Of a DNA stretch of 64,000 bases, positions 35,850 through 44,549 are shown piece by piece (the stretch's first letter is position 1; every line of letters starts with the position of its first letter). The DNA is from an uncultured Erythrobacter sp. (lineage in GTDB: Bacteria > Pseudomonadota > Alphaproteobacteria > Sphingomonadales > Sphingomonadaceae). The stretch is taken from NCBI GenBank assembly GCA_947488085.1, contig CANKYI010000001.1, forward strand, positions 372,001-436,000, in the 5' to 3' direction. Both the position numbers and the translations under genes were made by a program. The notes beneath the pieces are model-generated. The model was not told where the DNA came from. It saw only the letters and a program-made list of their open reading frames with translations, and searched no databases.

Positions 35850-37958
35850 ATGACCGATGAAGAGAGCAGAAAGAAGAAGCGCAATAGCGTGATCGAGCGC
35901 GGATGGCGCAGCGTTCGCGAAGCGGGCAAGGTCCAGCTGGTAGCGACCTGTCTGCTGATCCTTGTCGCCGTCTTCTTTGCGAGGTTCAGCTGGGTGTTGC
36001 CGGGCGATGAGGATGCTCCAACCCCGCTGACAAATGCTGCTGAGCTTGCGCTGTACGATATGCGCGCATGGCTCGCCGCTGATCTGGTAGAGCAGGATGA
36101 TCGCATTGTACTGGTGGTGTACGATGATGAGGCGCTCATCAATCTCGAGAAGCGATCGCCATTGCCACGTGACGCGCTGGCGGAGGCGTTGCGCAATCTG
36201 GACCAAATGGGGCCAAAGGCAATTGGGATTGATATCCTGTTTGATCAACCTCAGGCCGAAGACCTTGAACTGGTCGAAACGCTGCAGACCATGCAGACAC
36301 CGACATCGGTCGCCTATGCCAATGTCGCCACCAATCAGAACGATATCGGTTACGCGCAGCAGCTTTTCCTAGAAGACTTCATGGCTGCGCTCGAGGGAAG
36401 CAATTCGCGGCCTGCAAGCATTCGGTTGAGCGAGGAGTACGGCGGCACGCGCGTCTGGCCATCGATTGAGGAAGGTCTACCCCCGCTACTGGGCCGTTCG
36501 ATGCTGGCCGATGCCGGCGGCCCGTATGAGAGGTTTGAAGGCTATACCGGTGCGATCGAGTATCGACGCGCATTGAAGGAAGGCCAGAACAACGGCGAAG
36601 AGCTGCCCGAGGATCAAAGGGCAGATGTTGAAGAGCCACTGTTCCAGACGCTTTCGATTGAGCTTTTTCTCAACCTTGATCCAGCAGTTGCCGAATTCGT
36701 CGCCCCTCAGATTGAGGGAAAATATGTCCTGATCGGTGGCGATATCCTTGATTATGACCGGGTTGAGACACCCTTCACATCGTGGACCGGATTTGAGCCT
36801 TCGGGTTTGTCCGTTCACGGCGAAATCATCGCGCAAATGCTGGATGGCAAAGTCATGCCTGCAATGCCGAGCTGGGCTTTGTGGATGATGGCTGTCCTAG
36901 TGGTGGCGACAGCTGCCCTTACCGCACTACTCGAATGGCCCGCTCGCCGTTTAGCCCCGCTCTTGCTTGGCCTTGCAGCACTGTTCGTTGGTATCCCGTT
37001 TGTGCTCCATTTTCAGGAGGTCGATACATACGGATTGCCCGCAGTCGGTTGGCTTGTTGGATGGATCATTGCATTCACTGCGGTGACTTCTGCGGCGCGC
37101 TCCGCCGGGGCTGCCCAGCGCAGTTTTGCGCAAGGGGCGCTGGGGAAATACATCCCAGCGGACATCGCCAAACAAATCATTGATGAGCCTGAATTGCTGT
37201 CCCTAGGCGGCGAAAATCGCGAGATTTACGTGCTTTTCAGCGATCTTGAGGGCTTTACAAAGATGAGCCACGCGATTGCGCCAGAGATGGTAGCAAAGCT
37301 GCTTAATCGGTATTTGGAGATGCTCAGCCAAGTTGTGCTCGACCATGGCGGCGTGATCGACAAATTCGTGGGCGATGCGGTGGTGGCATTTTGGGGCGCG
37401 CCGATTGCGCGACCTGACGATGCGGAGCGTGCTGCCAATGCGGGTTACGCGATGTGGAAAGCGGGCGAGGATTTCCGCGCAGAGGTCGCTGCGATGGATC
37501 CCGACTTGCCTAAGATCGGCAAAACCCGCGTCGGATTGCATTACGGTGAGGCCGTCATTGGCAATTTCGGCGGCGATACGCGCATCCAATACACCGCTCT
37601 TGGAGATAGCATGAACACCGCAGCGCGGTTGGAAGCGGCGAATAAACCTTTGCAATCCTCAGTCTCTGCAAGCCGTGAGTTCATAGAAAAATCGAACCCA
37701 GATTGGTGGGTGCCAATGGGTCGAATCGTGCTGAGGGGACGGGCGCAACCCGTTGATATCTATCAGCCAATGCCCGGATTACCGCCCGAAGACAGGCAGA
37801 AGTTGATCGAAGCCGCTCAGCTTAGCGAAAGCAAGCATGACGTAGCGATACAATTAGTTGACGCAGTTGCTGCTATGCATCCGCAGGATAGCGCGTTGCG
37901 TAATTATTGTGATCGTATTCGAAATTTGGATGAGGGGGGAGCTTATGTTCTCGGATAA
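35850..37958 (+). CDS. CHASE2 adenylate cyclase (class III)
   Basis: A 702-residue membrane receptor that should make cAMP in response to a periplasmic signal. One N-terminal transmembrane segment (about 28-48), a CHASE2 domain (about 60-345), and three transmembrane segments (about 348-425) precede a class III cyclase domain (about 455-640). Metal-binding aspartates are Asp465 (FSDLEGF) and Asp509 (DKFVGDAVVAFWG). The purine-specifying pair is Lys505 and Thr582, and the transition-state residues are Asn589 and Arg593. Lys with Thr rather than Asp places it with class IIIb cyclases, some of which respond to bicarbonate. It starts after GGGGGGAA, 101 bp beyond the CHAT gene, and overlaps the next gene by 14 bp. 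No cAMP receptor gene is in the window. Confidence 0.92.
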   Translation: MTDEESRKKKRNSVIERGWRSVREAGKVQLVATCLLILVAVFFARFSWVLPGDEDAPTPLTNAAELALYDMRAWLAADLVEQDDRIVLVVYDDEALINLEKRSPLPRDALAEALRNLDQMGPKAIGIDILFDQPQAEDLELVETLQTMQTPTSVAYANVATNQNDIGYAQQLFLEDFMAALEGSNSRPASIRLSEEYGGTRVWPSIEEGLPPLLGRSMLADAGGPYERFEGYTGAIEYRRALKEGQNNGEELPEDQRADVEEPLFQTLSIELFLNLDPAVAEFVAPQIEGKYVLIGGDILDYDRVETPFTSWTGFEPSGLSVHGEIIAQMLDGKVMPAMPSWALWMMAVLVVATAALTALLEWPARRLAPLLLGLAALFVGIPFVLHFQEVDTYGLPAVGWLVGWIIAFTAVTSAARSAGAAQRSFAQGALGKYIPADIAKQIIDEPELLSLGGENREIYVLFSDLEGFTKMSHAIAPEMVAKLLNRYLEMLSQVVLDHGGVIDKFVGDAVVAFWGAPIARPDDAERAANAGYAMWKAGEDFRAEVAAMDPDLPKIGKTRVGLHYGEAVIGNFGGDTRIQYTALGDSMNTAARLEAANKPLQSSVSASREFIEKSNPDWWVPMGRIVLRGRAQPVDIYQPMPGLPPEDRQKLIEAAQLSESKHDVAIQLVDAVAAMHPQDSALRNYCDRIRNLDEGGAYVLG

Positions 37959-38697
37959 AATGAAAGCCCGTATCGGGGCGATTGCGCTGGCAGGCGCAGC
38001 ACTTGCAATCACACCAGCGGCGGCTTCGGCGGGCGTTGTGGTGAAGTCTTCAGGGCCATCGGCTGGAACCTATCCAGTTGGACGACAGGTCGCTGATTCT
38101 GCAAGCATCACTCTGCGAAGCGGCGACCGCATTACAATTCTCACCGACAGTGGGACACGCGTCATGTCCGGTCCCGGCACGTTTCGTGTTGGCGAGGGCG
38201 CGACCCGCACCCGCGCCCGCTTCTCCAACCTAACACGCCGCAACGCGTCGCGCCGGGTTCGCACCGGGGCCGTGCGAGGCGCCTCCGACGGCGTCGCACG
38301 CAGCCCTAATCTCTGGTTTGTTAACGTAGCGGCTGCAGGCAACATCTGCCTTTATGACATCGAGCGCATCCGCCTGTGGCGTCCTGAGGCCAGCGATGCA
38401 CAAACAGTGACAATCACGGATCAGGCAAGCCAGGCTTCGCTCGCTGTCCCATTCGTTGAGACAGAAGCAGTCCGCGCGCTTGATCCCGATGGTCTGGCTG
38501 TCAGCAACGGCGGTAATTATACAATTACGACACCCGGTTCTGAAGGGGCGGAGCCCAGCACTGTCAGTGTGAAATTCGTCTCTCTCTCCGAGGAGTATGA
38601 GACACCAGATGCTCTGGCTCAGGCACTGATTGCAAATGGCTGCACCACACAATTGGGTCTGCTGGCCGATACGCTTGAAGCATCCGTTCCACGGTAA
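37945..38697 (+). CDS. Secreted FecR-like protein of unknown function
   Basis: A 250-residue exported protein. The ATG at 37945 follows GGGGGGAG and gives a clean signal peptide (cleavage near AAASA|GVV, residue 29). Residues about 30-85 read like a FecR-type fold: TYPVGRQVADSASITLRSGDRITILTDSGTRVMSGPGTFRVGEG. An Arg/Ser-rich stretch follows, then a C-terminal region beginning LWFVNVAAAGNICLYD that has two cysteines and that I do not recognise. It overlaps the cyclase gene by 14 bp, so it is translated with it. This repeats the CHASE2/FecR pairing seen at 18-21 kb. Longer in-frame starts inside the cyclase gene would bury the signal peptide. Confidence 0.8.
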   Translation: MFSDKMKARIGAIALAGAALAITPAAASAGVVVKSSGPSAGTYPVGRQVADSASITLRSGDRITILTDSGTRVMSGPGTFRVGEGATRTRARFSNLTRRNASRRVRTGAVRGASDGVARSPNLWFVNVAAAGNICLYDIERIRLWRPEASDAQTVTITDQASQASLAVPFVETEAVRALDPDGLAVSNGGNYTITTPGSEGAEPSTVSVKFVSLSEEYETPDALAQALIANGCTTQLGLLADTLEASVPR

Positions 38698-38757
38698 AAG
38701 CAGGCTCCGCATTATGCGGGCTTGAATTGAACGACAGAGCGCGCACATTTGGTGACG

Positions 38758-39135
38758 ATGGATGCGCGCTCTTCTTCTTTGTCGACTGATGACCGGATCA
38801 AGGTCTGGTTCGACGGGGCGTGTCCGCTTTGTCTGCGCGAAATCAATGTGATGAAGCGACTCGACAAAGCAGGCGCGATAAACTTCGTCGACGTATCAAT
38901 CGGTGCCGACCACTCTTGCCCGCTGGACACATCACAGCTCTTGGCGCGATTCCACGCTGAAGAGGATGGCAAGGTGCTTTCGGGTGCCGCCGCATTTGCA
39001 GCAATGTGGCGCGCCATTCCGCTACTGCGACCCTTGGGTCTGATTGCGCGCAATCGCTTTGTTCTGGCGATTTTAGAGCGGCTCTATTTACTGTTCTTGC
39101 GAATACGTCCGTCATTGCAGAAATTGTTCCGCTAG
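38758..39135 (+). CDS. DCC-family (DUF393) thiol-disulfide oxidoreductase-like protein
   Basis: A 125-residue protein with the DUF393/DCC signature WFDGACPLCLREI near the N-terminus (D-x-x-CPLC), a thioredoxin-like fold predicted to handle thiol-disulfide chemistry. Substrate unknown. Three in-frame starts are close together (TTG 38749, GTG 38752, ATG 38758); the ATG is preferred although no strong Shine-Dalgarno precedes any of them. A conserved hydrophobic C-terminal half (AAFAAMWRAIPLLRPLGLIARN) is typical of the family. It lies 60 bp after the FecR-like gene and 77 bp before the alpha-hydroxy-acid oxidase gene, probably outside the signalling operon. Confidence 0.85.
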   Translation: MDARSSSLSTDDRIKVWFDGACPLCLREINVMKRLDKAGAINFVDVSIGADHSCPLDTSQLLARFHAEEDGKVLSGAAAFAAMWRAIPLLRPLGLIARNRFVLAILERLYLLFLRIRPSLQKLFR

Positions 39136-39212
39136 AGCGCGAAAACACTTGCCGCACGCAGTCAGTTCGGCTCTCTTCGTGTCAGAGAGAAATGCGAGAG
39201 AGGAGCCGTGCG

Positions 39213-40376
39213 ATGAGCAATTTCGGCGGGATGCAGAACGAGATTTACAATGCCGGTCTGCAAGGGATTTTGCCCGATTACCCGGTCGATTTCGCAACCC
39301 TTGAGGCGCGCGCTCATGAAGCTCTGGGCCCAATGTTGACCAATTATGTCGCGGGCGGTTGCGGTGATGAGCATACGCAGAACAGCAATGCGGGCGCGTT
39401 TCAGCATTGGGGCATGGTGCCGCGCATGATGGTCGACTGTTCCGAGCGCGACCTGTCGATCGATCTGTTTGGCATGAAACTTCCGACGCCCCTCTTCATG
39501 GCTCCAATTGGCCTGAATGGCGAAGCAACACAGGACTGCCACGGCGATATGGCGGCGGCAAAGGCATCCGCGGCGACCGGCGTGCCGTTTTGCGTATCGA
39601 CACTGTCCAACGATCCGATGGAGGATGTGTTTGAGGCGACCGGCGACACGCCTGCATTCTTTCAGCTTTACACCCCACGCAATCGCGAGCTGTCGCAAAG
39701 CTTGATCAAGCGTGCTGAGAAATCGGGTGCAAAGGCGATTGTTGTCACGTTGGATACCTGGCTGACGGGATGGCGGCCGCGTGACCTGAATGCGTCAAAC
39801 TTCCCACAATTGCGTGGTAAGGTGATGCAGAACTACTTCTCTGACCCCGTCTTTCGCGGGATGTTAGACAAGACGCCTGAGGAAGACCCCAAAGCGGCGA
39901 TTTTCCTGTTCGCTGCGATCTTTGGTCAGGTGCTAACCTTTGAAGATATCGCCTGGTTCAAATCGGTCACTGACCTGCCCATCGTACTCAAGGGCATCTG
40001 CCATCCGGATGACGCGCGCCGCGCGCTCGACCATGGTGCGGATGCAATCTATTGCTCAAATCATGGCGGGCGTCAGGCCAATGGTGGCATCGCAACCATC
40101 GACTTGCTCGAAGATGTTGTGAAAGCGAGCGGTGATGCGCCGGTCCTATTTGACAGCGGCATTCGATCAGGCACCGATGCAGTCAAGGCACTGGCGTTGG
40201 GGGCGGCGGCGGTTGGTGTTGGGAGACCTTATACATACGGCCTTGCGATTGGCGGAGCAGAAGGAGCGGCTTGGGTGCTGCGCTCTATTTTGGCTGAGGC
40301 AGACTTGCTGATGGCGGTGAATGGCTACCCTTCGCTTGCTGACGTGCGAGAAGCAGGCGCACAGCGGACGGCGTAA
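39213..40376 (+). CDS. FMN-dependent alpha-hydroxy-acid oxidising protein (lactate 2-monooxygenase-like)
   Basis: A 387-residue TIM-barrel flavoprotein of the lactate oxidase/monooxygenase and glycolate oxidase family, oxidising an L-2-hydroxy acid. The active-site segment YCSNHGGRQANGG carries the catalytic His and substrate-binding Arg. FDSGIRSGTDAVKALALGA and VGVGRPYTYGL form the FMN phosphate site, and the N-terminal YVAGGCGDEHT is typical of lactate 2-monooxygenase-like members. The start at 39213 follows AGGAG at 7 bases; a longer frame into the DCC gene was rejected. Exact substrate cannot be set from sequence. No clear operon partner. Confidence 0.88.
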   Translation: MSNFGGMQNEIYNAGLQGILPDYPVDFATLEARAHEALGPMLTNYVAGGCGDEHTQNSNAGAFQHWGMVPRMMVDCSERDLSIDLFGMKLPTPLFMAPIGLNGEATQDCHGDMAAAKASAATGVPFCVSTLSNDPMEDVFEATGDTPAFFQLYTPRNRELSQSLIKRAEKSGAKAIVVTLDTWLTGWRPRDLNASNFPQLRGKVMQNYFSDPVFRGMLDKTPEEDPKAAIFLFAAIFGQVLTFEDIAWFKSVTDLPIVLKGICHPDDARRALDHGADAIYCSNHGGRQANGGIATIDLLEDVVKASGDAPVLFDSGIRSGTDAVKALALGAAAVGVGRPYTYGLAIGGAEGAAWVLRSILAEADLLMAVNGYPSLADVREAGAQRTA

Positions 40377-40406
40377 GAATTAGTCGGTATTGCGATATAT
40401 CATTAT

Positions 40407-40432
40407 GCGAGAGGCTGTGTTTGCAGCCTCGC
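40407..40432 (+). terminator. Possible weak terminator hairpin
   Basis: GAGGCTG / CAGCCTC form a 7-bp stem extended by a GC clamp across a 2-nt bulge, 30 bp after the stop of the alpha-hydroxy-acid oxidase gene. There is no T-tract after it, so it is at best a weak or factor-dependent terminator. Confidence 0.35.
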
Positions 40433-40545
40433 AGATGTATGAAACTGTAAAAATGCCTCCCAATCGGTAAGTTTCGACTCAGTTTTCCCCAGATTAGATG
40501 TTAACTTACTCGTGATAATAATCCGACGAATCGGGGACGCAATCA

Positions 40546-40707
40546 ATGGAAAGACCGACAATCATTTCGTCTGGCCCAGACGCCATGGGCCGTACAGTAT
40601 GCTTTGGAAACGAAAGCTCGCGCCGCGCGCGTTACGGCCGGATTCGTCCGATGCCGCGCAAGACGTCACTTATCAGCAGGCTTACCCGGCTGATTTCGAA
40701 CGGCTGA
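40546..40707 (+). CDS. Small basic protein, 53 residues, unknown
   Basis: A short open frame in the otherwise empty 339-bp gap between the hydroxy-acid oxidase and aldehyde dehydrogenase genes. The ATG follows CGGGGACGC at a workable spacing. The product begins MERPTIISSGPDAMG, has a central Arg-rich part (SSRRARYGRIRP), and ends in LISRLTRLISNG, a likely amphipathic helix. It stops 9 bp before the stop of the convergent dehydrogenase gene. I do not recognise a family. A competing frame from 40512 was judged less likely because it lacks a ribosome-binding site and overlaps the convergent gene. Upstream sequence (40433-40545) is AT-rich and could hold a promoter. Confidence 0.4.
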   Translation: MERPTIISSGPDAMGRTVCFGNESSRRARYGRIRPMPRKTSLISRLTRLISNG

Positions 40708-40715
40708 AATTGCTC

Positions 40716-42170
40716 TCAGGGCGCCGATTTGGCGACTGATACCAGTTTTGTCTCGGTATAGCCTAAATACCCTTCGACACCACTTTCCGAACCAAAGCCG
40801 CTATCCCCAGTCCCGCCAAACGGGGTCTCGGGCGATCCGACGGCAAAGTGGTTGATCGCCACCATCCCAGCTCGCAACGATCCACCAAGATAGTGGCTTT
40901 CATCAAGATCGGCGGTGAAAGCATAGGCAGCCAGTCCATAGCGCAGCGAATTGGCAATTTGCACAGCATCGGCAATGTCATCATAGGGAACGATCCCCGC
41001 GACCGGACCAAAGGGTTCTTCGCGCATCAACCGGCTATCAGGTGATGGATTGGCGATGACGGTGGGTTGGAAAAAGAAGCCTGAGGGGCTTTCGACACGT
41101 GCGCCGCCGCTGACAATTTCACCATTTGTGCCGCCCATGGCTCCCATCAATTCTTCCATTGCCGCAACCCGGCCAGCATGGGCGAGGGGACCCATGGTCA
41201 CGCTCTCATCCGCGCTCGCATCGCCAACTTTGAGGTCTTTAGAGCGCGCCGCAAACTCGGCGACAAAGCGGTCATAAATCCCGCGTGCGACCAGAAAGCG
41301 TGTTGGGGAAACGCAGACTTGTCCGGCGTTGCGAAACTTTGTGCCGACGCACGCAGCAATAGTGCGCTCAAAGTCCGCGCTTTCGCCAATGACAACTGGC
41401 GCATGACCGCCCAGTTCCGCGGTGAAGCGCTTCAGGCCCTGCGCAGCGAGCGCGCCCAGCTGTTTGCCCACTGCTGTTGACCCGGTGAAGCTGACTTTGC
41501 GTGTCGCAGGTGCAGTAATCAGGTGCTCCGATATCATCGCGGGATCGCCATAGACGCAATTGATTGCGCCGGCTGGCACACCTGCATCAACAAAACACCG
41601 GACCAGCGCCTGCGCCGAGGCTGGTGTTGTCTCAGCGGGCTTCAGGATGCACGAACACCCGGCGGCCAGCGCGCCTGCAAGCTTTTTGGCAGGCAGGTTG
41701 ATTGGGAAGTTCCAGGGAGTGAACAGCATCGCGGGGCCAATCGGCTCCTGCGTCACGCGTTGCTCTAACAAATGACTCCCGCGCACTGGCACCAATCGTC
41801 CACCTTGGCGCTTTGCTTCTTCACCTAGAAACTCGATTAAGTCGGCAGATCCGGTGGTCTCTCCCAGCGCCTGAGCGTGGGGCTTCCCTTCCTCAAGCGT
41901 TACGATCCGGGCGATGTCGGGTGCGCGTTCTCGGACCAGCTCGGCGGCGCGTTTTATGATGCGGTGACGCTCTGCTCCCGGTGTTGCAGCCCATTTGGGA
42001 AAGGCTTCCTCAGCCGCTGCGAGCGCCGCGTCGAGCTGCTCGGTGGAGGCTTTGGGACATGTGCCCAGCGCTTGCTCAGTCGCAGGATTGATAACCGGCA
42101 TTGTGCCCGCACCACCATCGGCAATCCACTCTCCACCGATCAACATCTCGACTTGGGGATAGGTGGTCAT
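40716..42170 (-). CDS. NAD(P)+-dependent succinate-semialdehyde-type aldehyde dehydrogenase
   Basis: A 484-residue aldehyde dehydrogenase closest in form to succinate-semialdehyde dehydrogenases (GabD/YneI type), which oxidise succinic semialdehyde to succinate. Visible active-site residues are Asn154 (TPWNFP), Lys177 (LKPAE), the general base Glu252 (ELGGHAP) and the nucleophile Cys286 (GQVCVSPTR). The ATG at 42170 follows AGGAG at 6 bases; a start 30 bp upstream lacks support. Divergent from alanine dehydrogenase with 135 bp between starts, so both may share a regulatory region. No GABA transaminase gene is adjacent, so the physiological aldehyde is not certain. Confidence 0.9.
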   Translation of the reverse strand: MTTYPQVEMLIGGEWIADGGAGTMPVINPATEQALGTCPKASTEQLDAALAAAEEAFPKWAATPGAERHRIIKRAAELVRERAPDIARIVTLEEGKPHAQALGETTGSADLIEFLGEEAKRQGGRLVPVRGSHLLEQRVTQEPIGPAMLFTPWNFPINLPAKKLAGALAAGCSCILKPAETTPASAQALVRCFVDAGVPAGAINCVYGDPAMISEHLITAPATRKVSFTGSTAVGKQLGALAAQGLKRFTAELGGHAPVVIGESADFERTIAACVGTKFRNAGQVCVSPTRFLVARGIYDRFVAEFAARSKDLKVGDASADESVTMGPLAHAGRVAAMEELMGAMGGTNGEIVSGGARVESPSGFFFQPTVIANPSPDSRLMREEPFGPVAGIVPYDDIADAVQIANSLRYGLAAYAFTADLDESHYLGGSLRAGMVAINHFAVGSPETPFGGTGDSGFGSESGVEGYLGYTETKLVSVAKSAP

Positions 42171-42305
42171 GGTGTGCTCCTGCTGAGTTCGGTGTCGCAT
42201 ACCTCCCTCACAAAGGCGCTGCTCAATTGCAATAGTATTCGTTGCGATTGAAACTTTCTTACGTTTGGCTTACCATTTGCCCACCCCATTCCCCAGGAGA
42301 GAATC

Positions 42306-43388
42306 ATGCTCGTCGGTGTCCTTAAGGAAATCAAGAACCACGAATACCGCGTCGGCCTCACGCCAGAAGCCGCCCGCGAATATGTCGCGAAAGGTCATTC
42401 TGTGATCGTCGAGGCCGGTGCAGGGCTGGGGATTAGCAAGACTGATGACGACTACCGCGCAATTGGCGCTGAAATCGTTGATACGGCTGAGGAGGTCTTT
42501 GCCCGCGCCGAAATGGTCGTGAAGGTCAAAGAACCGCAGCCGCGTGAATGGGCACAGCTTCGCGAAGGGCAGATATTGTTCACTTATCTCCACTTGGCTC
42601 CCGATCCGGACCAGGCGCGGGGACTTATGGAAAGCGGCGTCTCAGCAGTTGCCTATGAAACAGTGACTGCTCCTGATGGCTCTCTGCCCCTGCTTGCTCC
42701 CATGAGCGAGGTCGCAGGGCGCCTATCGATAGAGGCCAGCGCGCATTCGAGCCACAAGGTGAACGGCGGGCGCGGCATATTGATGGGCGGAGTGCCTGGA
42801 GTGCTGCCTGCAAAGGTCGTAGTGATCGGCGGCGGTGTCGTGGGCACACAGGCTGCGCGCATGGCGGTGGGACTGGGCGCAAATGTCGAAATCCTCGACC
42901 GCTCTCTTCCGCGCATTCGCGAGCTGGACGATATGTTCCAAGGCCGTGCCACAACCCGATACTCCAATGCGGGCACAATCGAGCATGCAATCACCGAGGC
43001 AGATGTAGTGATCGGCGCGGTGTTGATCCCCGGTGCGAGCGCGCCGCGATTGGTGACCCGCGATATGCTGGGCCTGATGAAGCATCGCGCTGTTCTGGTC
43101 GATGTTGCGATCGACCAGGGCGGGTGCTTTGAAACCTCCAAACCGACGACTCATGCCGAGCCAACCTATCTGGTCGATGACATCATCCATTATTGCGTTG
43201 CCAATATGCCGGGCGCGGTGCCGCATACGTCCAGCTATGCTTTGAACAATGCGACTTTGCCGTTTGGTCTCGCTTTGGCGAATAAAGGGATTGCCGCGTG
43301 CGAGGATGATCCGCATCTGGCGCTGGGGCTGAATGTGCATCAGGGTAAGATTGTAAATTCTGCAGTGGCGGAGAGTCTTGGCTTCTGA
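42306..43388 (+). CDS. ald: Alanine dehydrogenase
   Basis: Catalyses NAD+-dependent oxidative deamination of L-alanine to pyruvate and ammonia, and the reverse. The 360-residue protein retains the substrate and catalytic residues at family positions: Arg15, Lys75, His96 and Asp270, plus the NAD-binding motif GGGVVG (175-180) and Asp198 at the end of the next strand. The start follows CAGGAGAG. It is about 10 residues shorter than many homologues at the C-terminus (ends AVAESLGF), within family variation. Divergent from the aldehyde dehydrogenase gene; the AT-rich 135-bp intergenic region is a plausible site for an Lrp/AsnC-type regulator, although none is encoded here. Confidence 0.95.
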   Translation: MLVGVLKEIKNHEYRVGLTPEAAREYVAKGHSVIVEAGAGLGISKTDDDYRAIGAEIVDTAEEVFARAEMVVKVKEPQPREWAQLREGQILFTYLHLAPDPDQARGLMESGVSAVAYETVTAPDGSLPLLAPMSEVAGRLSIEASAHSSHKVNGGRGILMGGVPGVLPAKVVVIGGGVVGTQAARMAVGLGANVEILDRSLPRIRELDDMFQGRATTRYSNAGTIEHAITEADVVIGAVLIPGASAPRLVTRDMLGLMKHRAVLVDVAIDQGGCFETSKPTTHAEPTYLVDDIIHYCVANMPGAVPHTSSYALNNATLPFGLALANKGIAACEDDPHLALGLNVHQGKIVNSAVAESLGF

Positions 43389-43483
43389 ATGTTGCATGGA
43401 ACCGAACACTTAGTGTGTGCGTTTCGCGGGTAACTTGCAGGGCCAATCGCTATATTGAGCCTACTCAAACAGAGGTGCTCAAA

Positions 43484-44170
43484 ATGGAACATTTCGACGC
43501 TCGTCCGCTGGTCCGCCAAGTCAATTTTGACGCTGACCTTACTGCTCACGTGCCTCCACAAACACTGAGTGATCGGGTCGCTTTCGCGTTCGTCAAACTG
43601 CTGCGTTTCTTCGCGGATGCGTTCTTTTCTAAACGCTATGGCCACCGCGCAGTCGTGCTTGAGACAGTCGCCGCAGTTCCCGGAATGGTCGGCGGATTGT
43701 GGCAGCACCTCACTGCTTTGCGGAAAATGCGCGATGACGAAGGCTGGATCCGCATGCTGCTGGATGAGGCGGAGAATGAGCGGATGCATCTGATGACATT
43801 TATCGAGATCGCACAGCCGAACCGGTTTGAGCGCGCGCTGATTATCGCGGTGCAGTTGGTGTTCTACAACTTCTACTTCTTCCTCTATTTGCTCGCTCCG
43901 CGCACCGCACACCGTGTGGTTGGCTATTTCGAGGAGGAAGCGGTGATTAGCTACACTGCCTATCTTGCTGAAGTTGATGCTGGGCGGCACGCAAACATTC
44001 CGGCGCCTCAGATTGCCATTGATTACTGGCAGCTTCCGCGCACGGCCACACTGCGCGATGTGATCATCGCTGTGCGTGCTGATGAGGCTGAGCACCGCGA
44101 TGTGAATCATTCCATCGTCGATGCGCTTGATGCAAAGAGCGCTCGCGGAGATGGTGAGCGCGTATCCTGA
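43484..44170 (+). CDS. aox: Alternative oxidase (cyanide-insensitive ubiquinol oxidase)
   Basis: A membrane-associated di-iron quinol oxidase that reduces oxygen to water without proton pumping. The 228-residue protein shows all ligand motifs: Glu60 (VVLET), Glu99 and His102 (NERMH), a Glu in FEEEAVISY (about 151), and Glu201 with His204 ([11 protein letters not shown]). The hydrophobic helix [13 protein letters not shown] (about 128-140) fits interfacial membrane binding. The ATG at 43484 follows AGAGG at 8 bases. The regulatory Cys of plant enzymes is absent. The cupin gene follows 9 bp later, suggesting an operon. Known in a few alphaproteobacteria such as Novosphingobium; it may serve under nitric oxide, cyanide or over-reduction stress. 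Confidence 0.93.
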   Translation: MEHFDARPLVRQVNFDADLTAHVPPQTLSDRVAFAFVKLLRFFADAFFSKRYGHRAVVLETVAAVPGMVGGLWQHLTALRKMRDDEGWIRMLLDEAENERMHLMTFIEIAQPNRFERALIIAVQLVFYNFYFFLYLLAPRTAHRVVGYFEEEAVISYTAYLAEVDAGRHANIPAPQIAIDYWQLPRTATLRDVIIAVRADEAEHRDVNHSIVDALDAKSARGDGERVS

Positions 44171-44179
44171 GGGGGATTG

Positions 44180-44548
44180 ATGTCGATTGATATGCCTTCC
44201 AAGGTCAGTTTGACCGACAAGTTCGATGCATTCAGTGACCATTGGGCACCGCGCATTGCGGCGCGCTACAATGGCAATGAAGTGCGTTTGGCGAAGGCTT
44301 CAGGCGATTTTCAGTGGCACAGTCACCCGGACAGTGACGAGCTTTTCCTCGTCATAGACGGTGAGCTGCATATGGAGTTTCGCACACACACTGAGGTCAT
44401 TGGAGCAGGCGAACTGATCGTCGTTCCGAAAGGCACCGAGCACTTCCCAAGGGTTCCCAATGGCGAGGTCAAGATGATCATCATTGACCCCGCTGACACG
44501 CCCAACACTGGTGATGCGGCGACTGCTACCAAAGCGATAGAGGTCTAA
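44180..44548 (+). CDS. Small cupin-domain protein
   Basis: A 122-residue single-domain cupin. The two cupin motifs are WHSHPDSDELFLVIDGELHMEF (about 39-60) and GELIVVPKGTEHFPRV; the metal ligands would be the two His and the Glu of H-x-H-x4-E plus the His of TEHFPR. Enzymatic substrate or sensor role unknown. The ATG at 44180 follows GGGGG and lies 9 bp after the alternative oxidase gene, so co-expression is likely. It ends 1 bp before the stop of the convergent FAH-family gene. Confidence 0.85.
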   Translation: MSIDMPSKVSLTDKFDAFSDHWAPRIAARYNGNEVRLAKASGDFQWHSHPDSDELFLVIDGELHMEFRTHTEVIGAGELIVVPKGTEHFPRVPNGEVKMIIIDPADTPNTGDAATATKAIEV

Positions 44549-44549
44549 G

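Noticed and set aside
40512-40739. Alternative 75-residue frame in the 40.4-40.7 kb gap
   Set aside because: No ribosome-binding site, overlaps the convergent dehydrogenase stop, and competes with a better placed 53-residue frame.
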